This document shows positions 36,268 through 44,892 of a stretch of DNA of 64,000 nt, one piece after another; positions within the stretch are counted from its first letter, which is position 1, and each line of letters opens with the position of its first letter. Below the pieces are notes generated by a model, which saw only the letters and a program-made list of their open reading frames with translations, was not told the origin of the DNA and ran no database searches. Made by a program: the position numbers and the translations under genes. Source of the DNA: Ignavibacteria bacterium. GTDB lineage: Bacteria > Bacteroidota > Ignavibacteria > OLB7. Location of the stretch: contig JACKAE010000004.1 of the NCBI GenBank assembly GCA_020635205.1, positions 124,001 to 188,000 on the forward strand, in the 5' to 3' direction.

Positions 36268-36297
36268 AATCCAAAATCTGAAATCGAAAATCCGAAT
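36268..36297 (+). repeat. Dispersed leader repeat (AATCCAAAATC type), copy 2
   Basis: AATCCAAAATCTG, A, AATCGAAAAT, CCGAA: the counterpart of the element before ychF (13228-13262), here ten bases before the YfhO gene ATG. It is followed by TTTAAAGAGAT and the start codon. Confidence 0.6.
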
Positions 36298-36307
36298 TTA
36301 AAGAGAT

Positions 36308-38932
36308 ATGGCAGAGACGAATAGATCGACCCGCCCCCAACGGACTCAACGTGCAGCCACAGGCAAACATAGAGCTACTGAGAAAGAGCTTCTCAGTTTT
36401 GTACCGGAGAAGTATCGTTCGTTGACGTGGTCTCTTCTCCTTCTCCTCACCCTCTTGATCTTCTTCGGCGGCCCGATTTTTGGGGGCGAGTATTTCGGCG
36501 CGAACGATAATATCTCGTGGGAGAGCTATCGGACATATTTAAATGATATGTCCGACAAGGGGGAATCCCCACAGTGGATGCCCTACGTCTTCAGTGGAAT
36601 GCCCGGGGTTGCGGCCTACATGGTAACTGGAGATAGGAACTGGGATCTGACGATGAAAGGATTGCAGGTCGCACAAGATGTTTTCAGCTTCCTGAATCAA
36701 GACATCATGCGAGTCCTCTTCTACTATTTCCTTCTCGGTCTCGGTGTCTTCGCCCTCCTACGCTGGAAAGGTCTCTCCCGACCAGTCTCTTTCTTCGCAG
36801 CATTTGCGACCATCTTCAGTACCTGGATTATCGTTTGGGTTATGATCGGCCACAACACCAAACCGATGGTGCTCGCCTTCCTCCCCTGGATTATTCTCTT
36901 TGCCGATAGGTTGATCGACCGGTGGAGTTACCTCTACGCTGGGCTACTGATACTGGCAATTCACTACTTAGTTGAATCTGCCCACCCGCAGACTGCTATG
37001 TATGGTGCATTTCTCATCGGCATCTGGTTGCTCACTGAGTTTATTGCATCGTTTGTACGAAAGGATGGAAGAAGCACTGGAGTGATTCGGGCGGTACTGG
37101 TCGGCATAGCCGCCGCACTCTTTGCTGTCGGGATGGGGTGGGATCGATTTGCTGTTACGTTGGAGTATAACGAGTACTCCACTCGTGGTGCTGACCCGAT
37201 AATGGAACAGACTGAGCAAGACCCATACTCCTACGCTACAAGTTGGTCGCAAGATGTAGATGAGACTTTCACCTACATAGTTCCGACATACTTCGGATTC
37301 GGTCACCTTCAACTCGACGTAGCAGGGCTACCGAAGGAGCCAATTCCGACATACTGGGGGAACGAAAAAGCTCCGTTCACCGATGCTGGACACTACATGG
37401 GAATACTCGTCCTACTTCTAAGCATCTATGGATTCATTCGATATCGATCCAATCCATTTGTCCTCGGGATAGGGATTGCCGGTATCTTCGGTCTGCTGAT
37501 TTCCTTCGGAGCGAACTTCTCGATTTTCTACGATATTCTCTACAACATCCTCCCCGTTTTCGGACAGTTCCGCGCTCCAAGCCAATCACTCGTAATCTTT
37601 GAATTTGCGCTTCCACTCATATCTGCTTTCGGGCTTACGGCACTGCTCCAGAAAGGACGTGAAATCACCAATCAGAAAAGTGCAGCTCAGCCATTTCTGA
37701 TTGGTGCTATTGGCTCTGCCGTCTTCTTCTTTATTGTCTTCGCTATCAAATCAGCCTATGTCTCGGCAATCTCATCCGACTTAGGAATGAAGAAAATGTT
37801 CGGAGGGAATGTACCTCCTCAAGTTGCCGAAGGGGTATTCAGCATTGTTCAGCTCGACTGGATTTTAACAGCACTCTTTGCCGGAGCCTTCTTCCTCCTT
37901 GCTTGGTCATACCTTAAGGGAAAAATATCTGGAACAGTGCTGATCGCATCTGTTATCTTAATAACTGTAGTTGACTTATGGCGAGTTGACTACCGTCCAA
38001 TGGACAAGAATGAACCTCGCGAACAAGCGTTCGCCGTCTTCAACCCAACGCCAGCCGATCAATTCCTAATTGCGAAGAATGATTCAAGTCTCTTCCGCAT
38101 TGCCGACTTTTCTCGGGGATCAAGTTTCCCAGCCCACTTCCGACTTCAACATATCGGTGGCTACAGCGCAGCGAAGATTCGCCGCTATCAAGACCTGATG
38201 GACTTCACAAATAATGGAAGCACCGGAATGCCAGGACCTGGTCTTGCGTGGGATATTCTCAATACACGCTACGTTGTATCTCCTCAGGGACCAACTGCCG
38301 AAACCGATATTGAAGTTGCACCAGGTGTCTACGAACGGCCAACAGCAATGCCACGCGCATGGTTTGTGAACAAGGTTGAAGTTGCCGACGATAAAAAAGT
38401 GTTGGAGATGATTCGAGACAATACCTTCAACCCACGCGAAGTTGCCTACGTTCCCGAAGCGTTGGGAACTGAGATAGCCCCAATCTCTGCCACTGCTGCC
38501 CCAGATTCTACTGGTGGCAACGATGCAATCGCCGATCGAGTTCCATCAAACGTTGCTGCGTCAGACAGCCGCATCAAGTTTACGACGTGGGAACCGCACT
38601 TGATTGAAATTGATGTAGATGCTCCGGCAAACAACTTCATGGTGTTAAGCGAAATCTTCTATCCACCAGGATGGCACGCAGCAATCGATGGACAGCCAGT
38701 TGAGACTATTCGGACAGATTATCTTCTCCGTGGACTTGTGATTCCTCAGGGAAAGCATACGGTTCGCTATGAGTATAAGAGTGATGCACACGAAACTGGA
38801 GTGATGATCTCCTTGACGCTCAACATCATCACTTTAGCTCTGATTGCTTTTGGTGTTTATACTGAGCAACGGCGGAAGAAGAATGCAATTGAACCGGAGT
38901 CTTCTGAAGAAGAAGAAGTTGCCACGACTTAG
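36308..38932 (+). CDS. YfhO family large membrane protein, copy 1
   Basis: 874 residues. After a basic N-terminus come about twelve membrane segments from residue 37 to about 550, then a periplasmic beta-rich domain and one last membrane helix near 845, ending in an acidic tail. Family marks: the region FSGMPGVAAYM (about 95-105), ESAHPQTAMYG and the C-terminal FMVLSEIFYPPGWHAAIDGQPVETIRTDYLLRGLVIPQGKH. YfhO proteins have the fold of lipid-linked-sugar-dependent glycosyltransferases (GT-C); B. subtilis YfhO is tied to lipoteichoic acid glycosylation. A sugar-transfer role on the outer face of the inner membrane is likely but unproven. A second YfhO protein is at 47257. Confidence 0.88.
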   Translation: MAETNRSTRPQRTQRAATGKHRATEKELLSFVPEKYRSLTWSLLLLLTLLIFFGGPIFGGEYFGANDNISWESYRTYLNDMSDKGESPQWMPYVFSGMPGVAAYMVTGDRNWDLTMKGLQVAQDVFSFLNQDIMRVLFYYFLLGLGVFALLRWKGLSRPVSFFAAFATIFSTWIIVWVMIGHNTKPMVLAFLPWIILFADRLIDRWSYLYAGLLILAIHYLVESAHPQTAMYGAFLIGIWLLTEFIASFVRKDGRSTGVIRAVLVGIAAALFAVGMGWDRFAVTLEYNEYSTRGADPIMEQTEQDPYSYATSWSQDVDETFTYIVPTYFGFGHLQLDVAGLPKEPIPTYWGNEKAPFTDAGHYMGILVLLLSIYGFIRYRSNPFVLGIGIAGIFGLLISFGANFSIFYDILYNILPVFGQFRAPSQSLVIFEFALPLISAFGLTALLQKGREITNQKSAAQPFLIGAIGSAVFFFIVFAIKSAYVSAISSDLGMKKMFGGNVPPQVAEGVFSIVQLDWILTALFAGAFFLLAWSYLKGKISGTVLIASVILITVVDLWRVDYRPMDKNEPREQAFAVFNPTPADQFLIAKNDSSLFRIADFSRGSSFPAHFRLQHIGGYSAAKIRRYQDLMDFTNNGSTGMPGPGLAWDILNTRYVVSPQGPTAETDIEVAPGVYERPTAMPRAWFVNKVEVADDKKVLEMIRDNTFNPREVAYVPEALGTEIAPISATAAPDSTGGNDAIADRVPSNVAASDSRIKFTTWEPHLIEIDVDAPANNFMVLSEIFYPPGWHAAIDGQPVETIRTDYLLRGLVIPQGKHTVRYEYKSDAHETGVMISLTLNIITLALIAFGVYTEQRRKKNAIEPESSEEEEVATT

Positions 38933-38972
38933 TCGTGGGGAGTCAGTTCAAATTAACTCTCTGAAATGAGCC

Positions 38973-38998
38973 GGGGCGAGGAGTTTCTCTCGCCCCGA
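38973..38998 (+). terminator. Terminator hairpin after the first YfhO gene
   Basis: CGGGGCGAG and CTCGCCCCG pair across a short loop, followed by ATTCTTTTCG. It is about 40 bp after the stop codon. Confidence 0.55.
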
Positions 38999-39076
38999 TT
39001 CTTTTCGTACTGCTCAATCAGAGTGACAATATTGAGAGTTGGTAAAGAGGAACAGGTCAGTTCGATATGATTGACT

Positions 39077-39202
39077 TTGTCATGCTGAGGTCTGCCGAAG
39101 CATCTCGCGGGGAAAAGTAGGAAGATGCTGTGAGGTGTAAACGGAGTTCGCATCATATTCGAGTGAGACTCTTCACTTCGCTTTGCTCCGTTCAGAGTGA
39201 CA
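39077..39202 (+). repeat. TGTCA...TGACA dispersed repeat, copy A
   Basis: Starts TTGTCATGCTGAGG, continues CCGAAGCATCTCGC, and ends with GAGACTCTTCAC, TTCGC, TCCGTTCAGAGTGACA. The right end is an imperfect inverted copy of the left end, so the element of 126 bp is a loose palindrome. It is non-coding. Confidence 0.75.
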
Positions 39203-39230
39203 GGGAGAGTCAGTGTAGAGAAATCACGGC

Positions 39231-39336
39231 TTGTCATGCTGAGGTCATCCGAAGCATCTCGCTGGTTTGGTTGAGCACTCATGCTCTGTACATCCCGGCA
39301 AGGCTCATCATCCACCTTGGTGGATCCTGAGTGACA
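39231..39336 (+). repeat. TGTCA...TGACA dispersed repeat, copy B
   Basis: Same left end (TTGTCATGCTGAGGTCATCC, then GAAGCATCTCGCTGG), with a shorter right end CCTGAGTGACA. It follows copy A after 28 bp. The middle differs from copy A. Confidence 0.7.
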
Positions 39337-39382
39337 GCAAAAGTTTTCTGAAGAGAATCAGACCATCACAACAAATTTTCTT

Positions 39383-40825
39383 ATGGATACGATAGATAGG
39401 TCAACACTCCCCTCACCACTGAAAAAAGGTTCGGAGGTAATCCTTACCATCGAGTCGGCAGCCTTCAATGGCCAATCAGTTGCTCGATACGATGGGATGG
39501 CAGTCTTCCTCACTGGGTGCGTACCGGGGGATACTGTTCGGGCAATGGTGACGAAGAAAAAGAAATCGTTTGCTGAAGCTCGCCTTCTTGAAGTTCTCAC
39601 TACTGGACCGGAGAGAATTCCCCCCCGATGCAAATACTTTGGTGATTGCGGCGGGTGCAAGTGGCAGAACTTGGAATACAAGGCTCAGCTCTACTGGAAA
39701 CGACAACATGTTGTGGATGCCTTTGAGCGAATTGGAGGATTCGACGAGGTCGACGTAAAGCCAACCCTTGGATGTGACGAGCCATTCTGGTATCGGAATA
39801 AGATGGAGTTCTCCTTCAGTTCAAATCGATGGTTGACTGCCTCGGAGATAGAGTCAGGCGAGGAGTTTCGCAAAGACTTTGCCCTCGGCTTACATGCTCC
39901 CGGCAGGTTCGACAAAGTTATTGACGTTAACGAGTGCTTTCTACAATCGCCGGAGAGCAACAGAATACTGAACGCAACCCGTTCATTTGCACTCGACCAT
40001 CAACTTATCCCTTACTCTACTCGAGATCACCAAGGGTTTCTTCGCAACCTTGTGATTCGTACTTCCCTTGCAACAGGTGAGATCATGGTAGTCCCAGTAA
40101 CTGCCGACACAAACCCACCTTTGATGGATAAGTATGTTAAGCACATTCAGGAAAACGTACCAGAGGTGACAACAATCGTTTTAGCTGTGAATCGGAAGAA
40201 GGCACAGGTTGCATTTAGCGAAGAGTTATATGTCCTCTATGGGCCTGGAACAATTACTGAACAGATAGCCGGAAACACGTTCACTATTTCCCCCTTTTCG
40301 TTCTTTCAAACGAACCCCAAGCAAGGGAACAAACTCTATGAACAGGCACTATTAGCTGCCGACTTAACTGGTGAAGAGAAGGTCTGGGATCTCTACTGTG
40401 GTGCAGGTACAATCACTCTTGCAGCAGCTCGGCAAGCCGAAACTGTCGTCGGTGTTGAACTAAACGAAGGTGCAGTCCTCGACGCCCGCGCAAATGCTGT
40501 ACGGAACAATACTCCGAACGCATCGTTCATTGCTGGAGATTTAAAAGATGTGATCGCCGAGCTTGAAGGTGGAACGTCTTCAACACCACGTCCCGATGTC
40601 GTCATTGTCGATCCACCCCGTGCCGGACTGCACCTTGACGTTGTTAGCTCACTCCTTCGGCTGCTCCCTGAACGGATATGCTACGTAAGCTGTAATCCAA
40701 CAACGCAGGCAAGAGATTGTGGACTACTAACTGAGGCATACAACGTTGAGTATATACAACCGGTAGACATGTTCCCACAGACATACCACATCGAGACAGT
40801 AGCAAAACTTGTTCGGAAGTCTTAA
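39383..40825 (+). CDS. rlmD: 23S rRNA (uracil-C5)-methyltransferase RlmD-like
   Basis: 480 residues. An N-terminal TRAM domain (1-60) precedes the four-cysteine iron-sulfur motif CKYFGDCGGCKWQ, then the methyltransferase domain: FSFFQTNPKQGNKLYEQAL, the SAM loop VWDLYCGAGTITLAAA, VVGVELNEGAVLDARANA, and VDPPRAGLH with the catalytic cysteine in YVSCNPTTQARD, followed by the family ending FPQTYHIETVAKLVRK. This is the TrmA/RumA class of SAM-dependent m5U methyltransferases. RlmD of 23S U1939 is the usual assignment; RlmC- or TrmA-like specificity cannot be excluded from sequence alone. Confidence 0.9.
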   Translation: MDTIDRSTLPSPLKKGSEVILTIESAAFNGQSVARYDGMAVFLTGCVPGDTVRAMVTKKKKSFAEARLLEVLTTGPERIPPRCKYFGDCGGCKWQNLEYKAQLYWKRQHVVDAFERIGGFDEVDVKPTLGCDEPFWYRNKMEFSFSSNRWLTASEIESGEEFRKDFALGLHAPGRFDKVIDVNECFLQSPESNRILNATRSFALDHQLIPYSTRDHQGFLRNLVIRTSLATGEIMVVPVTADTNPPLMDKYVKHIQENVPEVTTIVLAVNRKKAQVAFSEELYVLYGPGTITEQIAGNTFTISPFSFFQTNPKQGNKLYEQALLAADLTGEEKVWDLYCGAGTITLAAARQAETVVGVELNEGAVLDARANAVRNNTPNASFIAGDLKDVIAELEGGTSSTPRPDVVIVDPPRAGLHLDVVSSLLRLLPERICYVSCNPTTQARDCGLLTEAYNVEYIQPVDMFPQTYHIETVAKLVRKS

Positions 40826-40879
40826 CACGAAACGTCATGTTCTGGTAATACCACGGCAGTGTTTGAAAATCCAAAAAAC

Positions 40880-40922
40880 AAATAGCCATTCTCTGAAAAC
40901 AGAGAATGGCTATTTCGATTTT
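40880..40922 (+). terminator. Rho-independent terminator after rlmD
   Basis: AAATAGCCATTCTCTG (40880-40895), loop AAAA, CAGAGAATGGCTATTT (40900-40915): a 16-bp perfect stem with a tetraloop, followed by CGATTTT. It is 55 bp after the stop codon. Confidence 0.85.
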
Positions 40923-40934
40923 AGGCAAAAAAAA

Positions 40935-40975
40935 CCGGCGAAGCCCCCCCATAAAACTTCGCCGGACCCTTTTTG
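40935..40975 (+). terminator. Second hairpin with T-run, 13 bp after the rlmD terminator
   Basis: CCGGCGAAG (40935-40943) pairs with CTTCGCCGG (40957-40965), followed by ACCCTTTTTG. A run of eight A precedes it (40927-40934), so it also gives T residues on the other strand and could end the minus-strand gene at 41107. Confidence 0.7.
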
Positions 40976-41058
40976 TGTTAACGCCCCTTGGCTGTGTGTG
41001 GCTGTGGCTGGTCTACGCCAGGTAGCGCTAACGGGCACTGCAATAATAAGGAGTTTTT

Positions 41059-41124
41059 ATGAAAACACAATACGCGGTGCAACATGGAAAACACTTTTTT
41101 GCAGTTCTACCATCCTTGTGGTAG
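41059..41124 (+). CDS. Possible 21-residue small ORF with strong ribosome-binding site
   Basis: ATG at 41059 preceded by AAGGAG with seven bases between, the best Shine-Dalgarno sequence in this neighbourhood. The product begins MKTQYAVQHGKHFF and ends AVLPSLW before TAG. It looks like the start of a signal peptide that stops short, so it may be a leader peptide, a small protein or the remnant of a truncated secreted-protein gene. Its last 18 bases overlap the end of the convergent gene at 41107. It has no homology that I know of. Confidence 0.35.
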   Translation: MKTQYAVQHGKHFFAVLPSLW

Positions 41125-41508
41125 CCTACTAATAGCCAAACCAACTAACGCCGCCGAAACGAACAAAAAGATGAAGGCGTTTCGTGCCCTGATCGGCCCA
41201 GGTTTGTCCTTTCCCTTCCCTGCAATGTGTGCAAAAATGATGGCGATTGCATTTATTCCAGCATGTTCATAGTGATAGGAAGCAAGCCCCCCTGCGTTGA
41301 GAATAAAGTAGAGTAACAACGACAAACCGAGCAGTAGTTGTATGTCGATAAAACCAATCGTAGCTCGGAGTAACGCATTATCCCCTTTACCAAACTCTTT
41401 CTTTCCAAGCCAGGTAACGAGCAGCTTGACCATCGTGACTATGAACATCAGGAGAACGAGCCAGCGCATACCTGAGTGAGCTTCGACGAGAATTTTGTAG
41501 AGATCCAT
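41107..41508 (-). CDS. Four-helix membrane protein, possibly cytochrome b-like
   Basis: 133 residues with four membrane segments at about 14-34, 50-72, 83-98 and 110-128. The opening MDLYKILVEAHSGMRWLVLL resembles Bacteroidota proteins often labelled cytochrome B, which share a conserved His (HSGMRW) and His residues in the loop SYHYEHAGINAIAIIFAHIAGKG; these could bind heme, but no proven function is known to me. It follows the TonB-receptor-like gene by 92 bp on the same strand. Confidence 0.7.
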   Translation of the reverse strand: MDLYKILVEAHSGMRWLVLLMFIVTMVKLLVTWLGKKEFGKGDNALLRATIGFIDIQLLLGLSLLLYFILNAGGLASYHYEHAGINAIAIIFAHIAGKGKDKPGPIRARNAFIFLFVSAALVGLAISRLPQGW

Positions 41509-41600
41509 TGTTTTAATTATTGATTGTGTTTGATGGTTTTCTTCTTCTTTCAGCCACTACTTTCTGTATCCCCAACATCCCCTGCAACGGTTCATATTGC

Positions 41601-43592
41601 TCAGTCGATCATTGTCCAAGTGATGCCGAAACGGAGTGCGCGTCCTGTGGTTGGATAACGACTAACGGTTCGGTACTCCGCATCGAGTACATTATAGAGC
41701 GTCAGGTTCAAGTACGCCGTTCCAATCCTCGCCGAGGCAAACAGATCGATCAACGCCCACTTTTGTCTCTCACTTACTTTCTCTTCTATAGGATAGAGCC
41801 AACGACCGTTAATTGGTTCGTATTCAATACCTAAGAATGAACTCTGCCACGCAACGGTTGTACCAATGTCGAGGTCAAGCGCTCCGTTCAGTAGGTGCAG
41901 AGGGATGTAAACATCCCCCTTTGCGGCAAGCTGCGGAAAGCGTTGATCGCCGTCAGGGAGTATAGTTCCCGTCGCCTGCCAATTCACTCGGAGAAAGTCT
42001 ATCGGTATCAACCCACTAACGGCTGTACCGAACGCCGTATACTCGTTACGACTACCGCTCACCAGTTGAATTCCTCGGCGGATCCAACCGTTGATGTGCA
42101 GACTGGTTTCCCCCTTCTTCCAGACTCCTTCAAGTTCCCCCATCCAAGCTGTTCCCTCACCACTCAGCACGAGAAGAGTGTCACTCACTCCCTCTGCATC
42201 ATCTCCTATTACGTACCGTCCTGTTCCGCGCAAGGCAAACGAATCAGCGACCGAAGCGTTGAACTCAACAAAGAGAGCCGAACTATTAGCTGTGCTCTTA
42301 TCAGTTACCACTCCACCAGCCCCAATCGTAAATGTCGGCCTTATCGGTTGGGTAAAGAGAAGACCTGCGTGGAGTAACGCCTCCCTTCCATTCTCAATTT
42401 CACCCCGCAGAACAGCTTTAAGTTTGGTGGAACCGAACTGCTTTGAAAGAGTGCCGTTTACGCCAAACATATCACCTTGAACGACTCGCGGAAGACCATT
42501 GATTAAGGCCTCTCTTTCTCCTACCAGAAGTGAGCGTTCGGCGTGTGAGAAGTAGAGATTTCCATCTATTCGTGAAAGTGATGATATATCACTGACCTCA
42601 CTCTCATCACTACCAGCTAACTCTGGTATCCACCGAAACGTTGCGGTTACATCGTGCCTCAGTAGCCCTTCCACTAACGTATCGTTCACTACTGATGAGC
42701 TGACAGAACTTAGGGGACTTTCGGATGTTAGCCCTCCGTTTGCACCCCGAGCAACGTCGGTTACCATCCCTGTAAGCGAGAGAGTTAATCCAGCCTGATA
42801 GCGGTGGAGAAGCGAGGTATAGATGTTTAATCCATCCACACCTTGATTTTGATAGACCCCATCGGAAAAAAGTCGTCGGAAGCCAACCGATAAATTTGTC
42901 TTTCTCGAGAGATTCCTCGCAAACAATCCTTCTGCTCTGGATGAGGCGGCTCCCCCTTTGCCAAAGATTAGCCGGAGATAACTCCCCTCAACATCAAATT
43001 GTGGTTGGAGGATATTGACTGTAGTGAGAGCAGTTGCACCACCGTAGAGAATCCCAGCTCCCCCTTTCAGATACTCAGCCTCTTCAAGAAATTCTATTGG
43101 GTAGAGTGAATAGTCGTAGACCTTCCCTCTCGGGCCACTAAGTGGGCGGCCATTAAAATTGTATGCAATGTCGTCTGGACTCCCCGCAGCATAGGAAAGT
43201 CCTCCGAGTTCGCCTGGAACACTTCCAGCGAGGATATAGCCCTCGAATCTTGAGTGGAGTGGATCGAAGAGAGTTGATTGGATGCGATCTGGAATATCGA
43301 ACTTGCTGAATGATCGATTCAATAGTTGACCTTCCTGATGAACTGCACCGGGAGGGGCAACGTGCAAGAGGAAAAGACGGGAAGTATCGGCAACTGCATG
43401 CGCGGCTGAGTCGGCTGTGGCAACGTTAACTGAATCAGGCAGAGTGGGCCTATCTATTTGCCCCAACGCTACCGATGTGAGAATGGGTAGACTCGCGAAG
43501 CAGAGAAGGAAACGGACAAACGCCTCTTTAACCAACCCCCTGTGGAGTGGGTTAACGTTGCTCTTATGGAAATCAGACTCTGGTTCAGACAT
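41601..43592 (-). CDS. TonB-dependent-receptor-like outer membrane protein
   Basis: 663 residues from ATG 43592, five bases after the ppa stop; the longer frame runs into ppa. A signal peptide follows a charged stretch (FVRFLLCFASLPILTSVALGQ, about 25-45). Residues 90-210 resemble a plug domain: FDYSLYPIEFLEEAEYLKGGAGILYGGATA-like text corresponds to the usual pattern VEVLRGPAGALYGG. The rest is alternating beta strands of an outer membrane barrel, ending in ALRFGITWTMID with an aromatic near the end. No TonB box or carboxypeptidase-like domain is evident, so it may be a plug-bearing porin. Substrate unknown. Confidence 0.75.
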   Translation of the reverse strand: MSEPESDFHKSNVNPLHRGLVKEAFVRFLLCFASLPILTSVALGQIDRPTLPDSVNVATADSAAHAVADTSRLFLLHVAPPGAVHQEGQLLNRSFSKFDIPDRIQSTLFDPLHSRFEGYILAGSVPGELGGLSYAAGSPDDIAYNFNGRPLSGPRGKVYDYSLYPIEFLEEAEYLKGGAGILYGGATALTTVNILQPQFDVEGSYLRLIFGKGGAASSRAEGLFARNLSRKTNLSVGFRRLFSDGVYQNQGVDGLNIYTSLLHRYQAGLTLSLTGMVTDVARGANGGLTSESPLSSVSSSVVNDTLVEGLLRHDVTATFRWIPELAGSDESEVSDISSLSRIDGNLYFSHAERSLLVGEREALINGLPRVVQGDMFGVNGTLSKQFGSTKLKAVLRGEIENGREALLHAGLLFTQPIRPTFTIGAGGVVTDKSTANSSALFVEFNASVADSFALRGTGRYVIGDDAEGVSDTLLVLSGEGTAWMGELEGVWKKGETSLHINGWIRRGIQLVSGSRNEYTAFGTAVSGLIPIDFLRVNWQATGTILPDGDQRFPQLAAKGDVYIPLHLLNGALDLDIGTTVAWQSSFLGIEYEPINGRWLYPIEEKVSERQKWALIDLFASARIGTAYLNLTLYNVLDAEYRTVSRYPTTGRALRFGITWTMID

Positions 43593-43597
43593 CCTGT

Positions 43598-44161
43598 TCA
43601 GCCGGTTTGCTGACTGCTCGTGACACGCTGACGCTCGCGGTATCGAGTGATCGACTCCAGCAATATCTCGCTCGCATACTCGCAACCACTCCACCCCATA
43701 AACTCAGTCTCCAACCCTTCAAGATTTTTATAGTGAGAGTAGAAATACTTGATCTCCTCAAGTGTGTGAGGCTTCATATGTTCCAGCGTGGAATAGTGAG
43801 TAAAATGCTGGTCACCAACTGGAACGGCAATAATCTTATCATCCTGTTTCCCATTGTCGAGCATCCGCATTACTCCTAAAGCCCGGACTTCGATGAGACA
43901 TCCCACAAACGTTGCCTCTTCAATCAGAACCATTACGTCGACAGGATCACCATCCTTGTAGAGTGTGCTTGGGACAAAGCCATAAGCAGTCGGGTAGTGC
44001 ATCGGTGAGGCAAGGGTACGATCGAGCCGAAAGATGTTGAACTCTTCGTCGTACTCATACTTATTCCGGGAACCGCGCGGGATTTCAATTACTGCGTTAA
44101 AAATATCTGGGATGCTTCGTCCTGCCGGTATATCAATATAGCGTGTTGCTGGTTGGATCAT
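43598..44161 (-). CDS. ppa: Soluble inorganic pyrophosphatase (family I)
   Basis: 187 residues. It hydrolyses pyrophosphate in the cytoplasm. The family signature is DGDPVDVMV (about 72-80), after IEIPRGSRNKYEYDE and MHYPTAYGFVPSTLYKD, with KQDDKIIAVPVGD further on: all metal and phosphate ligands are present. It overlaps the preceding ferredoxin gene by four bases (ATGA). The organism also encodes a membrane pyrophosphatase at 23136, so it has both energy-wasting and energy-saving routes for pyrophosphate. Confidence 0.95.
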   Translation of the reverse strand: MIQPATRYIDIPAGRSIPDIFNAVIEIPRGSRNKYEYDEEFNIFRLDRTLASPMHYPTAYGFVPSTLYKDGDPVDVMVLIEEATFVGCLIEVRALGVMRMLDNGKQDDKIIAVPVGDQHFTHYSTLEHMKPHTLEEIKYFYSHYKNLEGLETEFMGWSGCEYASEILLESITRYRERQRVTSSQQTG

Positions 44162-44562
44162 TGTTCTTCGTTATTCCCTGTTTCTTCAGTTAGCTCAATT
44201 GCATCATTCGATTGGAACTTCTTGCCGAGATATTCTTCAGGTGTATACTTCTTATGCTGTATCATCAGGCGTTGAACAGGCTTTCCACCTACAATGTGTG
44301 ATTCAACGATCTCTTCTACATCCTCAACGGTAACACCACCGTACCACACACCCTCAGGGTAGACAACCGCCGTAACTCCGAACTCGCACCCGTCGAGACA
44401 ACCTGCACTATTGGCTCGACACTCCCCCTTCAACCCCCGCTCCTTGATAAGCTCTTTCAGTCGTCCCCGCACCTCTTCCCCACCTTTTGATTGACAACAA
44501 CCTCGATGGTGACCTTCTTCGCGCTCGTTAACACAGACAAAAATATGGCGTTTGTATCGCAT
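44158..44562 (-). CDS. Thioredoxin-fold [2Fe-2S] ferredoxin
   Basis: 134 residues from ATG 44562, with GAGGAG seven bases upstream; ten codons further upstream is an alternative start. It begins HIFVCVNEREEGHHRGCC and has the second cysteine pair in CRANSAGCLDGCEFG, the spacing of thioredoxin-like (Shethna/Aquifex type) 2Fe-2S ferredoxins, followed by VVYPEGVWYGGVTVEDVEEIVESHI. The C-terminal 30 residues are a family-typical tail. Such proteins carry electrons or help in cluster handling. It is translationally coupled to ppa. Confidence 0.9.
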   Translation of the reverse strand: MRYKRHIFVCVNEREEGHHRGCCQSKGGEEVRGRLKELIKERGLKGECRANSAGCLDGCEFGVTAVVYPEGVWYGGVTVEDVEEIVESHIVGGKPVQRLMIQHKKYTPEEYLGKKFQSNDAIELTEETGNNEEQ

Positions 44563-44566
44563 CCCC

Positions 44567-44887
44567 TCACTCCTCTTTATGGCAGGCAGCACCGTCGGCC
44601 ATCATTACCAGATCGCCATTCTCTGAGCGCGTTTCTGTGAACGGAATGCCTGACTGGTATTCGAAATCTCGTGTCAGGTTATAGAGTCCGATCTTCTCCC
44701 AATCGGGAGAGTAATATCCTATCTGGTCGGCAATCATCGGAATTGCCTCCTCCAACATCAAGGTTGGGTTGAGCACTACTCTGCATATCTCACCAGAGAA
44801 GCCTTTGCAGATGAACAGAACAAGTTCACTTGAGTTGACCTCCTCTGATCCAGCAAATCCTATCTCCTTTACTGTAGATCTATTCAC
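44567..44887 (-). CDS. Small unknown protein, possibly ubiquitin-like (beta-grasp)
   Basis: 106 residues from a GTG at 44887. I do not recognise it by family. The strand and helix order looks like a ubiquitin-type fold: ELVLFICKGFSGEICRVVLNPTLM (two strands), LEEAIPMIADQIGYY (helix), KIGLYNLTRDFEY (strand) and FTETRSENGDLVMMADG (the closing turn and strand, resembling the usual TL-x-x-x-G-x-x-x-GD-x-L pattern). It does not end in Gly-Gly but in ACHKEE. It is five bases after the lipoprotein gene and four before the ferredoxin. The fold is inference from pattern only. Confidence 0.6.
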   Translation of the reverse strand: MNRSTVKEIGFAGSEEVNSSELVLFICKGFSGEICRVVLNPTLMLEEAIPMIADQIGYYSPDWEKIGLYNLTRDFEYQSGIPFTETRSENGDLVMMADGAACHKEE

Positions 44888-44892
44888 GAGAT

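Larger units (their letters stand above)
38933..39382. other. 450-bp intergenic region holding two repeat elements
   Basis: There is no coding frame with support. It holds a short GC-rich hairpin-like stretch just after the YfhO gene (CGGGGCGAGGAG and CTCGCCCCG at about 38973-38998) and two adjacent copies of the TGTCA...TGACA repeat described below. Confidence 0.6.

Noticed and set aside
41895..42377. 160-residue open frame inside the TonB-receptor-like gene
   Set aside because: Antisense shadow; low-complexity and unlike any family.
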